Assembly (NCBI RefSeq): GCF_009906855.1
Contig: NZ_CP047650.1
Location: 930,001-994,000 of the forward strand
Length of the DNA stretch: 64,000 nt
From: Xylophilus rhododendri
GTDB lineage: Bacteria > Pseudomonadota > Gammaproteobacteria > Burkholderiales > Burkholderiaceae_C
Direction: 5' to 3'
Shown: in pieces, positions 24,511 to 36,151 of the stretch
Layout: each line of letters opens with the position of its first letter
How positions within the stretch are numbered: the stretch's first letter is position 1
Position numbers and translations under genes: made by a program
The notes under the pieces: generated by a model
The model's database searches: none
What the model saw: only the letters and a program-made list of their open reading frames with translations
Told to the model about the DNA's origin: nothing

Positions 24511-25956
24511 ATGCGGAAATTCGACGAGATGTACGCCACGCTGCCGCCCGAGCCGGGCCAGGTGCGCGACCACTACAAAACCTATGACCGCTGGCTGGCC
24601 CAGCAGCCGCCGGACACCATGCTGCGGCGGCGCGAGGAGGCCGAAGTCATCTTCCGCCGCGTCGGCATCACCTTCGCGGTGTACGGCGCCAAGGACGAGG
24701 ACGGCTCCGGCACCGAGCGGCTCATCCCCTTCGACCTGATCCCCCGCATCATCCCGGCCCACGAGTGGCAGCGCATGGAGCGCGGGCTGGTGCAGCGGGT
24801 CACCGCGCTCAACCGCTTCCTGCACGACGTCTACCACGACCAGGAGATCATCCGCGCCGGCGTGATCCCGGCCGACATGGTGTTGCAGAACGCCCAGTTC
24901 CGCCCGGAAATGATGGGTGTGGACGTGCCCCGCCACATCTACTCGCACATCGCCGGCATCGACATCGTGCGGGCGCCGGATGCCCAGGGCAACGGCGAGT
25001 ACTACGTGCTCGAAGACAACCTGCGGGTGCCCTCCGGCGTCAGCTACATGCTGGAAGACCGCAAGATGATGATGCGGCTCTTCCCCGAGCTGTTCAGCCA
25101 GCACCGGGTGGCCCCGGTCGCCCACTATCCCGACCTGCTGCTGGAGACCCTGCGCGCCTCCGCGCCGCCGGCCACGCCCGATCCGACCTGCGTGGTGCTC
25201 ACGCCCGGCATGTACAACAGCGCCTATTTCGAGCACGCCTTCCTGGCGCAGCAGATGGGCATCGAGCTGGTCGAGGGCCAGGACCTGTTCGTCAAGGACG
25301 ACTTCGTCTGGATGCGCACCACCCGCGGCCCCAAGCGGGTGGACGTGATCTACCGCCGGGTCGACGACGACTTCCTCGACCCGCTGGTCTTCCGCCCCAA
25401 CTCCACCCTGGGCGTGGCCGGCCTGGTGCAGGCCTACCGCGCGGGCAACGTCGCCATCTGCAATGCCATCGGCACCGGCGTGGCCGACGACAAGGCGATC
25501 TACGCCTACGTGCCCAAGATGATCGAGTTCTATCTGGGCGAGCAGCCCATCCTGAAGAACGTGCCGACCCACATGGGCCGCAACCCGGACGAGCTGAAGT
25601 ACATCCTCGACAACTTGAAGGACCTGGTCGTCAAGGAAGTGCACGGTGCCGGCGGCTACGGCATGCTGGTGGGGCCGGCCTCGACCACCGCCGAGATCGA
25701 GGACTTCCGCCGCGCCATCCTGGCCAAGCCGGACGGCTACATCGCCCAGCCCACGCTCAGCCTGTCGAGCTGCCCCACCTATGTGGAGAGCGGCATCGCG
25801 CCGCGCCACATCGACCTGCGGCCCTTCGTGCTGTCGGGCAAGGAGGTGCAGATGGTGCCGGGCGGCCTGACCCGCGTGGCGCTCAAGGAAGGCTCGCTGG
25901 TCGTCAACTCCTCCCAAGGCGGCGGCACGAAAGACACCTGGATCCTCGAAGTCTGA
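24511..25956 (+). CDS. Circularly permuted ATP-grasp protein (DUF404/DUF407), stand-alone
   Basis: 481 residues. Start ATG 24511 has GGAGA 10 bases upstream. Visible family blocks are GITFAVYG, ERLIPFDLIPRIIPAHEW, CVVLTPGMYNSAYFEHAFLA, YRRVDDDFLDPLVFRPNS, VVKEVHGAGGYGMLVGPAS and the final HIDLRPFVLSGKEVQMVPGG. The separate alpha-E gene starts 18 bases after its stop, so the two form an operon. The family probably activates a carboxylate with ATP for ligation to an amine; the substrate is not known. It parallels the N-terminal half of the fusion at 15058-17691 but the sequence is clearly diverged. Confidence 0.92.
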   Translation: MRKFDEMYATLPPEPGQVRDHYKTYDRWLAQQPPDTMLRRREEAEVIFRRVGITFAVYGAKDEDGSGTERLIPFDLIPRIIPAHEWQRMERGLVQRVTALNRFLHDVYHDQEIIRAGVIPADMVLQNAQFRPEMMGVDVPRHIYSHIAGIDIVRAPDAQGNGEYYVLEDNLRVPSGVSYMLEDRKMMMRLFPELFSQHRVAPVAHYPDLLLETLRASAPPATPDPTCVVLTPGMYNSAYFEHAFLAQQMGIELVEGQDLFVKDDFVWMRTTRGPKRVDVIYRRVDDDFLDPLVFRPNSTLGVAGLVQAYRAGNVAICNAIGTGVADDKAIYAYVPKMIEFYLGEQPILKNVPTHMGRNPDELKYILDNLKDLVVKEVHGAGGYGMLVGPASTTAEIEDFRRAILAKPDGYIAQPTLSLSSCPTYVESGIAPRHIDLRPFVLSGKEVQMVPGGLTRVALKEGSLVVNSSQGGGTKDTWILEV

Positions 25957-25974
25957 GCAAAGAAGAGAACACGC

Positions 25975-26940
25975 ATGCTGAGCAGAACCGCAGACCACCT
26001 CTTCTGGATGTCCCGCTACACCGAGCGCGCCGAGAACACGGCGCGCATGCTGGACGTCAACTACCAGACCGCCCTGCTGCCGCAGTCCGCCGAGGCCGCC
26101 CAGATCGGCTGGCAGGGCCTGCTGACCATCAGCGAACTGCTGCCGGCCTACCAGGCGGTGCACGGCGAGATCACGCCCTACCAGGTGATGAACTTCATGG
26201 TGCGCGACGAGGACAACCCGTCTTCCATCATCTCCTGCCTGAAGGCCGCCCGCGAGAACGCCCGTGCGGTGCGCGGCACCCTCACCACCGAAGCCTGGGA
26301 GACGCAGAACCAGACCTGGCTGGAGGTCAACCGCATGCTGCGCGCCGGTGATTTCGAGCGTGATCCCGGCGCCTTCTTCGAATGGGTGAAGTACCGCTCG
26401 CACCTCTCGCGCGGCGTGTCGGTGGGCACCATGCTGATGGACGAGGCCCTGCACTTCATGCGCATCGGCACCTTCCTCGAACGGGCCGACAACACCGCCC
26501 GCCTGGTGGACACCAAGTTCCACGCCATGCACAACGACTTCATCGGCCTGACCAGCGACGACAGCGAGCAGGAGTACGACTTCTATCACTGGAGCGCGGT
26601 GCTGCGCAGCGTGTCGGCCTTCGAGATCTACCGCCGCGTCTACCGCGACGTGATCCGGCCCGAGCGTGTGGCCGAGCTGCTGATCCTGCGCGCCGACATG
26701 CCGCGTTCCCTGCACGCCAGCCTGAACGAGGTGGTGAGCAACCTGCAGAGCGTGGTCGCCGGCAGCGAGCTGAGCATGAGCCAGCGCAAGGCCGGCAAGC
26801 TGCGCGCCGAGCTGCAGTTCGGCCATATCGACGAGATCCTCGCCACCGGGCTGCATGCCTTCCTGACCCAGTTCCTCGACCGGGTCAACGAACTCGGCGC
26901 CCACATCAGCCGGGAGTTCCTGGTACCCACGGCGGCCTGA
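25975..26940 (+). CDS. Alpha-E domain protein (DUF403), stand-alone
   Basis: 321 residues, the normal size for the family and almost wholly helical. The N-terminus MLSRTADHLFWMSRYTERAEN is the family hallmark and matches the alpha-E half of the fusion on the other strand. Later blocks are PSSIISCLKAARENARAVR and FLERADNTARLVDTKFH. Alpha-E proteins always accompany circularly permuted ATP-grasp enzymes and are thought to be their partners; no activity is established. The transglutaminase that commonly follows in such operons is absent; instead a GGDEF-EAL gene begins 37 bases downstream. Confidence 0.92.
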   Translation: MLSRTADHLFWMSRYTERAENTARMLDVNYQTALLPQSAEAAQIGWQGLLTISELLPAYQAVHGEITPYQVMNFMVRDEDNPSSIISCLKAARENARAVRGTLTTEAWETQNQTWLEVNRMLRAGDFERDPGAFFEWVKYRSHLSRGVSVGTMLMDEALHFMRIGTFLERADNTARLVDTKFHAMHNDFIGLTSDDSEQEYDFYHWSAVLRSVSAFEIYRRVYRDVIRPERVAELLILRADMPRSLHASLNEVVSNLQSVVAGSELSMSQRKAGKLRAELQFGHIDEILATGLHAFLTQFLDRVNELGAHISREFLVPTAA

Positions 26941-26977
26941 CCGCCCGCCAGGTTGCCGGACCCGCAGGGAGACCTTC

Positions 26978-29900
26978 ATTTCCACCGCTCCCCGGGGTGT
27001 CCGCGGCAAACACGGCGCCTCCCTCTCGATCAGCAACCGGCTGACGCGCTGGCTCAGCCGGCTGTCGGTCGGCCGCAAGCTGACCCTGATCTACCTGCTC
27101 GACCTGAGCGCGGTGATCTTCGTCTCCGGCATCCTCATCAACGAGAAGTACATCTCGATCGACTTCACCCGCAAGGAGGAGATCGGCAGCATGTACAGCG
27201 CCTCCGTGCGCGAGCTGCTGCTGATGCCCTTCCTGCCCTACAAGGAGCAGGTCGACCCGGGCGAGAACGCGCTGCGCCGCTTCAACGACCTGCGCGCCCG
27301 CTACGACGCGCCGCTGCATTCGGCCGAGGCCAGCGCCCTGTTCGAGCGCGCCTGGCGCCGCGCCGCCGCCAACCGGCAAGCGGGCTCGACCGAGGTGGCC
27401 GACAGCCAGCTCACCCGCAACATGCTGCGTTCGGCGCGCGAGCTGCTGACCACGGTGGGCAACCAGTCCAACCTGATCCTCGACCCCGACCTGGACAGCT
27501 ACTACGCCATGTCGCTGGTGGTGCTGCGTTTCCCGGAGCTGCTGGAGGTGATCGACGACACCATGCGCACCTTCGACGGCGCCGGCAACGCGGCCGGCGT
27601 GCGGGCCCAGGCCTTCGGCGAGCGGCGCTCCGAACTGCTGATCCTGGCCGGCCGCATCGATGCCTCGGCCATGGGCATACGCTCGGACTACCTGCAGGTC
27701 TTCGCCGCCGGCTCGCCTGCGCTGCGCGCCGCGCTCGATCCCGGCCGCCAGAGCCTGGCCGACGCGCTGGCCGATTTCCTCACCATCGTGCAGCGCCTGG
27801 CCGGCCCCGACGCCGGCCCGCGCGACATCGCCCAGCTGCAGGCGGCGCGCTCCACCGTGCTCTACGAACTCGACCGCAGCTGGATCCGCTGCGCCAGCGA
27901 ACTCGACGTGCTGCTGGCCACCCGCGTCGAGAGCCTGTTCATGCGCATGTTCATGCACCTGGGCACCGCCCTGCTGCTGCTGGGCTGCATCCTGAGCCTG
28001 GTCTATGCGGTGGCCCAGCAGATCGCCCGGCCGCTGCGCCACCTGGCCCGCGTGGCCGACAGCGTGCGGCGCAGCGGCAACTACGCGCTGCGCGCCGAAT
28101 GGGTCAGCCGCGACGAGATCGGCACCCTGGTCACCGCCTTCAACGGCATGCTGGCCCAGCTCGGCCGCGAGCGCGAGAACCAGCAGGAGCTGGCCTCGCG
28201 CGAACGCGCGGCGCGGGCGCAGCTGGAGATCGTGGAATCGGTGCCCATCGCCATGGTGGTCACCTCCATCCCGCGCCACGAGGTGCTGCATGCCAATGCG
28301 CCGGCCGCGCCCTGGCTGGACGGCATCACCACCGACCCCTGGGGCCGCAAGCTGGAGCCCGGCGTGCGGGCGCGCTTCTTCCAGCAGCTGGCCGACCGCG
28401 GCGCGGTCGACGAGTTCGAGGTGCGCTGGGATGCCGGCGGCGAATCGGCCTGGGCGGTGCTGTCCGCGCGGCGCCTGCTGTTCCAGGGCCGTGACGCCAT
28501 CCTCACCGCCTTCACGCCGGTCAACGTGATGAAGCAGATGGAGCAGCGGCTGGAGCTGTGGTCGAAGGTGTTCGAGGCCTCCTCCGAAGGCATCGCCATC
28601 ATGGACGAGCAGCTGCGGGTGCTCAGCGTCAACAACGCCTTCTGCCGCAGCACCGCCCTGGAAGCCTACGAGGTGGTCGGCCGCGACTTCGCCAGCCTGC
28701 TGGAGGAAACCGGCGCCACGCCGCTGCAGATGCGCATCGGCAATGCCGCCAGCGAGCGCGGCGCCTGGCAGGGCGAGGTGCAGTTCCGCCGGCGCGGCTC
28801 GGCCAGCTATCCGGCCTGGCTGGTGGTGTCGGCGGTGCGGCCGGCCAGCGGGCATGGGGCGGTGTCGCACTACATCGGCATCTCGGTCGACATCACCGAA
28901 CGCAAGCGAACCGAGGAGCGGGTGCAGTTCCTGGCCGACCACGACGTGCTGACCGAGCTGCCCAACCGCTCGCTCTGCGTGGCCCGGCTGGCCGACGCGC
29001 TGGTGCATGCGCAGGCCGCCGAGGAACGCGTCGCCGTGCTCTTCATCGACCTGGACCGTTTCAAGTCGGTCAACGACACCCTGGGCCACCATGTGGGTGA
29101 CGCGCTGCTGCGCTCGGTCGCCGGCCGGCTGACCCAGGCGGTGCGCAACGAGGACACCGTCAGCCGCCTGGGCGGCGACGAGTTCGTGGTGATCCTGCGC
29201 GGCGTGGCCGATGCCAGCGAGATCCGCGACATCATCGAGGAGCGCCTGATACCGCTGATCCGCGCGCCGCACGACGGCGAAGGCCACGAGCTGCGTGTGT
29301 CCTGCAGCATCGGCGTGGCCGTCTTCCCCGAGGACGGCCAGGACATCGACGAGCTGATGCGCCGCGCCGACGCCGCCATGTACGAGGCCAAGTCCTCCGG
29401 GCGCGACCAGTACCGCTTCTTCTCGTCCGAACTCGACAAGCTGGCCCGCGAACGCCGCACGCTGGAGCAGGCCCTGCGCCACGCCCTGGAGCGCGACGAG
29501 CTGGAGATGCACTACCAGCCGCGCATCGACGCCCGCACCCTGGACGTGGTCGGCGCCGAGGCCCTGATGCGCTGGACCCATCCGGAGCTGGGCTCCATAC
29601 CGCCCAACACCTTCATCCCCATCGCCGAGGAAAACGGCCTGATCCGCCCGCTCGGCCTCTGGGCCATGCAGCAGGCCTGCGGGCTGCTGCAGCGCTGGAA
29701 GGCGCAGCGCCGGCCGCTGATCTCGCTGTCGGTCAACATCTCGGCCAGCCAGCTGGCGGATCCGGCGCTGCTGGATTTCCTGCGCGACTTCACCATGCAC
29801 AGCGGCATCGATCCGCAGCTGCTGGAGCTGGAGATCACCGAGACCCAGCTGATGGAAAACGCCGGCGCCGCCGGCCAGGGCCTGAGCGCCCTGCGCCAGC

Positions 29901-30259
29901 TGGGCGTGCGTTTCTCCATCGACGACTTCGGCACCGGCTATTCGAGCCTGGCCTATCTCAAGCGTTTCCCGATCGACAAACTCAAGATCGACAAGTCGTT
30001 CGTGCAGGACCTGCTGGGCGACACCACCGACCTGGCCATCGTGCGCGCCATCATGGCGCTGGGCCACAACCTGGGCCTGGGCGTGGTGGCCGAGGGCGTG
30101 GAGAACTTCGCCATCGCGCACCAGCTGAAGCTGCTGGGCTGCGACGAACTGCAGGGCTACCACTTCGCCCGGCCGATGCGGGTCGAGGCGCTGGAAGCCT
30201 GGATCGACGCGCGCCAGCAGCAGGCCGGCGGCGAGCGCCGGCAGCACGGCGAACATTGA
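26978..30259 (+). CDS. Membrane sensor with PAS, GGDEF and EAL domains (cyclic-di-GMP turnover)
   Basis: 1093 residues if read from ATT 26978, which follows an AGGGAG sequence at proper distance. The first ATG/GTG/TTG in frame is GTG 27113, which would delete half of the first membrane helix (LTLIYLLDLSAVIFVSGILI). The order is: helix 1 (about 35-55), a helical periplasmic sensor region (about 60-320), helix 2 (about 325-347), HAMP (about 348-400), two PAS-like regions (about 405-520 and 525-645), GGDEF (intact GGDEF at residue 732, RxxD I-site five residues before), and EAL (EAL at residue 861, with DDFGTGYSSL and AEGVE). Both catalytic motifs are complete, so it could make and break cyclic-di-GMP. 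Input signal unknown. Confidence 0.85.
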   Translation: MSTAPRGVRGKHGASLSISNRLTRWLSRLSVGRKLTLIYLLDLSAVIFVSGILINEKYISIDFTRKEEIGSMYSASVRELLLMPFLPYKEQVDPGENALRRFNDLRARYDAPLHSAEASALFERAWRRAAANRQAGSTEVADSQLTRNMLRSARELLTTVGNQSNLILDPDLDSYYAMSLVVLRFPELLEVIDDTMRTFDGAGNAAGVRAQAFGERRSELLILAGRIDASAMGIRSDYLQVFAAGSPALRAALDPGRQSLADALADFLTIVQRLAGPDAGPRDIAQLQAARSTVLYELDRSWIRCASELDVLLATRVESLFMRMFMHLGTALLLLGCILSLVYAVAQQIARPLRHLARVADSVRRSGNYALRAEWVSRDEIGTLVTAFNGMLAQLGRERENQQELASRERAARAQLEIVESVPIAMVVTSIPRHEVLHANAPAAPWLDGITTDPWGRKLEPGVRARFFQQLADRGAVDEFEVRWDAGGESAWAVLSARRLLFQGRDAILTAFTPVNVMKQMEQRLELWSKVFEASSEGIAIMDEQLRVLSVNNAFCRSTALEAYEVVGRDFASLLEETGATPLQMRIGNAASERGAWQGEVQFRRRGSASYPAWLVVSAVRPASGHGAVSHYIGISVDITERKRTEERVQFLADHDVLTELPNRSLCVARLADALVHAQAAEERVAVLFIDLDRFKSVNDTLGHHVGDALLRSVAGRLTQAVRNEDTVSRLGGDEFVVILRGVADASEIRDIIEERLIPLIRAPHDGEGHELRVSCSIGVAVFPEDGQDIDELMRRADAAMYEAKSSGRDQYRFFSSELDKLARERRTLEQALRHALERDELEMHYQPRIDARTLDVVGAEALMRWTHPELGSIPPNTFIPIAEENGLIRPLGLWAMQQACGLLQRWKAQRRPLISLSVNISASQLADPALLDFLRDFTMHSGIDPQLLELEITETQLMENAGAAGQGLSALRQLGVRFSIDDFGTGYSSLAYLKRFPIDKLKIDKSFVQDLLGDTTDLAIVRAIMALGHNLGLGVVAEGVENFAIAHQLKLLGCDELQGYHFARPMRVEALEAWIDARQQQAGGERRQHGEH

Positions 30260-30267
30260 CGAAGTTC

Positions 30268-30292
30268 TTCGTTCGGCCGGACATGGCTTCGT
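30268..30292 (+). promoter_or_regulatory. Possible PIP/hrpII-box-like element upstream of an unknown gene
   Basis: TTCGT (30268-30272), 15 bases, TTCGT (30288-30292). This matches the TTCGB-N15-TTCGB plant-inducible promoter element bound by HrpX/HrpB-type regulators in plant-associated relatives. It lies 70 bases before ATG 30363. About one such match is expected by chance in a window this size, and it overlaps a hairpin, so this is tentative. No good -10 box stands at the usual 30-32 base distance. Confidence 0.25.
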
Positions 30293-30303
30293 GTGTCCGG
30301 CCG
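30274..30303 (+). other. Perfect inverted repeat after the GGDEF-EAL gene
   Basis: Ten-base arms cggccggaca (30274-30283) and tgtccggccg (30294-30303) with a 10-base loop, 14 bases after the stop codon. There is no T-run behind it, so it is either a non-canonical terminator or a structured leader/operator of the next gene. Confidence 0.6.
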
Positions 30304-30362
30304 GACGGGGGGTGCGGACGGGACGACAGTGGCGCTCCTACTGTCTTCCACCGGATCTGCAC

Positions 30363-30830
30363 ATGGCATTCCTTCCCATCGTCGGGCCCTTGATCGGCTG
30401 CTTCCAGGGCGTCTTCCACGCCGTCGAACGCGCCGTCAACAGCTCTGAGCACAACTTCAAGAAAGACCTCGGCAGCCTGCTGGAGCAGGCCGGCGTTCCC
30501 GGGGATGTTCGCAAGAAGATCCAGAAGCTCCTCGACACCGGCAAGGACGAGGAGATCGGCGAAAAGATCAATGCCCTGATGGCCGCGGGCATCATCCCGC
30601 CCGAGCTGGGCGACACCATCCTGCAGCTGGCCGAACAGAACGGCGTGCCGCGCAGCTCACTCGACCCGGAGCGTTTCGGCGAGCAGATGGACGACGAGGA
30701 CATCTACCGGGTGCTGGGCGGCAGCTTCCCGCAGGAGCTCGACGAGATGGAGTCGAAGCGGGCCCAGCAAGCGGCGGTGGAGCAGGCGCTGGAGGACGAG
30801 GAATCCGCGCTCCAAGAAGCACTCGGCTGA
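30363..30830 (+). CDS. Unknown small protein with hydrophobic N-terminus and acidic helical C-terminus
   Basis: 155 residues; not recognised. It starts MAFLPIVGPLIGCFQGVF, a short hydrophobic segment that could be a membrane-interacting helix or weak signal. Helical, charged sequence follows (EHNFKKDLGSLLEQAG, VRKKIQKLLDTGKDEEIGEKINALMAAG). The last 30 residues are Glu-rich (EQALEDEESALQEALG) and probably a helix or coiled coil. It is flanked by the GGDEF-EAL gene (same strand, 103-base gap) and parC (convergent). A PIP-box-like sequence and an inverted repeat lie in its upstream region, which raises the possibility of a host-associated secreted protein, without proof. Confidence 0.65.
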   Translation: MAFLPIVGPLIGCFQGVFHAVERAVNSSEHNFKKDLGSLLEQAGVPGDVRKKIQKLLDTGKDEEIGEKINALMAAGIIPPELGDTILQLAEQNGVPRSSLDPERFGEQMDDEDIYRVLGGSFPQELDEMESKRAQQAAVEQALEDEESALQEALG

Positions 30831-30876
30831 TCCCTCTCCACATCCGCGGGCCTGCCGGCCGCAGCGCCGCAGCGCC

Positions 30877-33242
<2,366 letters not shown>

Positions 33243-33246
<4 letters not shown>

Positions 33247-34052
33247 CGGATGCCAGGAGTGTTGGGGGGCAGGTCCTGCACGGCGGATTCGGCCACCGTG
33301 TCGGGCTGCGCGGGAATTTCCATCCGCACGCGGATCGGCGCCGCGCGCGGATTGCCGCCGGGCTTGAGCGAGCGGTAGAGCTGCATCACCGTCTGCACGT
33401 AGTCGCGTGTCTCGGGATAGGGCGGAATGGCGCGGCCGGCGCGCTGCACCGCGCCTTCGCCGGCGTTGTAGGCGGCCACGGCCAGGTCGAGCCGGTCGGG
33501 GAACCGATCGATGAGATAGCGCAGGTGGCGGCTGCCGGCGCGCAGGTTGACCGCCGTGTCGGCCAGCTGCGGGTTGAGCGGCTTGCGGGCATCGAGCACC
33601 ACGCCGTATTGCTGGGCGGTGGCCGGCATCAGCTGCATCAGGCCGACGGCGCCGCGCGGCGAGACTGCTGCCGCATCGAAGCCGGATTCGGCCGCGATCA
33701 CCGCCTGCAGCAGTTCGAAATCGACACCCGCCGCGCGGGCGGTTTCACGCATCTGCCGCGCCACGGCCTTCATGCCGGGCGAGATGGCGATCAGGGTCTG
33801 CAGGCTCTGGGCCGAGGCGCGCGCGGCATGCGGGGCGGGCGCCGCATCGGGCCGGGCCGGCAGGAAACGCGAGTCGTAGCTCTCGCCGGCCCGGAAGAAG
33901 AGCTGGTAGTGCGGGTCGATGCGCTCGGTGGCGAAATGCGCCGTGCCCTGGTCGTCCACCCAGCCCCAGACGTCGGACTGCGCCCGGCCCGCCAGCGGCA
34001 GGGCCAGGCCCAGCCACAGGACCAGGAGACAGAGCGGACGCAGGCGGGCCAT
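33243..34052 (-). CDS. Lytic transglycosylase with N-terminal DUF4124-like region
   Basis: 269 residues. A signal peptide covers residues 1-24 ([20 protein letters not shown]). A short DUF4124-like motif follows ([14 protein letters not shown]). The SLT domain covers about 110-235, with catalytic Glu in [10 protein letters not shown], then [19 protein letters not shown] and [13 protein letters not shown]. It should cleave the MurNAc-GlcNAc bond of peptidoglycan in the periplasm, forming 1,6-anhydro ends. It sits 8 bases behind parE and overlaps parC by ATGA. Confidence 0.92.
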
Positions 34053-34060
34053 GGGCAGCT

Positions 34061-36037
34061 TCAGATATCGACCTCGATGGCGTCGCCGCGCAGCTCCATC
34101 AGCTCGCGGCGCGCGGCGGCCTCGCCCTTGCCCATCAGCTTGGTGATGCGCTGCTCGGTCTGCCCGTTGTCGAGTTGGCCCAGCTGCACCGGCATCAGGC
34201 GCCGGGTGTCGGGGTTGAGGGTGGTCTCCCAGAGCTGCGTGGCGCTCATTTCGCCCAGGCCCTTGAAGCGGCTGATGCTCCAGGCGGTCTCGCGCACGCC
34301 GTCCTTGCGCAGCTTGTCGAGGATGGCGGTGAGTTCGCCCTCGTCCAGCGCATAGACCTTGGCGGCGGGCTTCTTGCCGCGCGCCGGTGCGTCCACCCGG
34401 TAGAGCGGCGGGCGGGCCACGAACACATGGCCGGTCTCGATCAGCTTGGGGAAGTGGCGGAAGAACAGGGTCAGCAGCAGCACCTGGATGTGCGAGCCGT
34501 CCACATCGGCATCGCTGAGGATGCAGATCTTGCCGTAGCGCAGGCCGCTCAAGTCGGGCGAGTCGTTGGGGCCGTGGGGGTCGACGCCGATGGCCACCGA
34601 GATGTCGTGGATCTCGGTGTTGGCGAACAGCCGATCGCGCTCCACCTCCCAGGTGTTGAGCACCTTGCCGCGCAGCGGCAGCACCGCCTGGCATTCCTTG
34701 TCGCGGCCCATCTTGGCGCTGCCGCCGGCGGAGTCGCCCTCGACCAGGAAGACCTCGTTGTGGGCGATGTCGCGGTTCTCGCAATCGGTGAGTTTGCCGG
34801 GCAACACGGCCACGCCGGAGCCGCGCCGCTTCTCCACCTTCTGGCCGGCCTTCTGGCGGCTTTGCGCGGCGCGGATGGCGAGTTCCGCCAGCTTCTTGCC
34901 GTACTCCACATGCTGGTGCAGCCACAGCTCCAGCGCCGGCCGCACGAAGGAGGACACCAGGCGCACCGCGTCGCGCGAGTTCAGGCGCTCCTTGATCTGG
35001 CCCTGGAACTGGGGGTCCAGCACCTTGGCCGAGAGCACGTAGCTGGCGCGGGCGAAGACGTCTTCCGGCATCAGCTTGACGCCCTTGGGCAGCAGCGCAT
35101 GCAGTTCGATGAAGCCCTTGACCGCGGTGAACAGGCCGTCGCGCAGGCCGCTGTCGTGGGTGCCGCCGGCGCTGGTGGGAATCAGGTTGACGTAGCTCTC
35201 GCGCACCGGCGCTCCTTCCTCGGTGAAAGCCACCGCCCAGGTGGCGCCCTCGCCCTCGGCGAAGCTCTCGTTCTGGCGGTCGGCGAAGCCCGAGCCGTCG
35301 AAGATCGGGATCACCGGGTCGTGCTGCAGGTTCTGGGCGATGTAGTCGCGCAGGCCGCCCTTGTACTGCCAGGTCTGGGTTTCGGCGGCGCCGCTGGTCT
35401 TTTCCTGCACCAGGGTCACGGTCACGCCCGGCATCAGCACGGCCTTGCTGCGCAGCAGGTGCACCAGCTCGTTCTGCGGCAGGGCGGCGGATTCGAAATA
35501 CTTGGCGTCGGGCCAGACGCGGACCGTCGTGCCCTGCTTGCGGTCGCCCGCGCCCGCCTGACGGGTGGCCAGGGCCTCGACGACGGCACCGGCGCTGAAC
35601 ACCAGGTGCGCCACCTTGCCTTCGCGCCAGGAAGTCACTTCCAGCCGGGTGGCCAGGGCATTGGTCACCGACACCCCCACGCCGTGCAGGCCGCCCGAGA
35701 AGCTGTAGGCGCCGCCCTTGCCCTTGTCGAACTTGCCGCCGGCATGCAGGCGGGTGAAGACCAGTTCGATCACCGGCGCGCCCTCCTCCGGATGCATGCC
35801 GAAGGGAATGCCGCGGCCGTCGTCCTCCACGCTGACGGAGCCGTCGGCATGCTGGATCAGCTTGATCTTCTTGCCGTAACCGGCCAGGGCTTCGTCGGCC
35901 GCGTTGTCGATCACCTCCTGCACGATGTGCAGGGGGTTGTCGGTGCGGGTGTACATGCCCGGGCGCTGCTGGACCGGCTCCAGGCCCTTGAGGACGCGGA
36001 TGGAGCCTTCGGAATATTCGCTGGGTGCAGTGGCCAT
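34061..36037 (-). CDS. parE: DNA topoisomerase IV subunit B
   Basis: 658 residues from ATG 36037 (MATAPSEYSEGSIRVLKGLE); an in-frame TTG at 36064 would add nine residues of low-complexity sequence and is less likely. It is a GHKL ATPase with IDNAADEALAGYG (Mg/ATP Asn), GRGIPFGMHPEEG and a GGLHGVGVSV lid, then a TOPRIM domain with VEGDSAGGSAKMGRD and LSDADVDGSHI. It powers strand passage with ParC. First gene of the parE-transglycosylase-parC unit; the leader lacks a good Shine-Dalgarno. Confidence 0.96.
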   Translation of the reverse strand: MATAPSEYSEGSIRVLKGLEPVQQRPGMYTRTDNPLHIVQEVIDNAADEALAGYGKKIKLIQHADGSVSVEDDGRGIPFGMHPEEGAPVIELVFTRLHAGGKFDKGKGGAYSFSGGLHGVGVSVTNALATRLEVTSWREGKVAHLVFSAGAVVEALATRQAGAGDRKQGTTVRVWPDAKYFESAALPQNELVHLLRSKAVLMPGVTVTLVQEKTSGAAETQTWQYKGGLRDYIAQNLQHDPVIPIFDGSGFADRQNESFAEGEGATWAVAFTEEGAPVRESYVNLIPTSAGGTHDSGLRDGLFTAVKGFIELHALLPKGVKLMPEDVFARASYVLSAKVLDPQFQGQIKERLNSRDAVRLVSSFVRPALELWLHQHVEYGKKLAELAIRAAQSRQKAGQKVEKRRGSGVAVLPGKLTDCENRDIAHNEVFLVEGDSAGGSAKMGRDKECQAVLPLRGKVLNTWEVERDRLFANTEIHDISVAIGVDPHGPNDSPDLSGLRYGKICILSDADVDGSHIQVLLLTLFFRHFPKLIETGHVFVARPPLYRVDAPARGKKPAAKVYALDEGELTAILDKLRKDGVRETAWSISRFKGLGEMSATQLWETTLNPDTRRLMPVQLGQLDNGQTEQRITKLMGKGEAAARRELMELRGDAIEVDI

Positions 36038-36151
36038 GGGGGTGGGGGTCGACAGGGGCGGCAAAGGCGCGGATTGTAGTCAGGCCCGGGAATTGGCTGT
36101 ACAGGTATCCAGTGATCCACTCGGACTTACAGGGTCGGGCGAGAATGCGGC

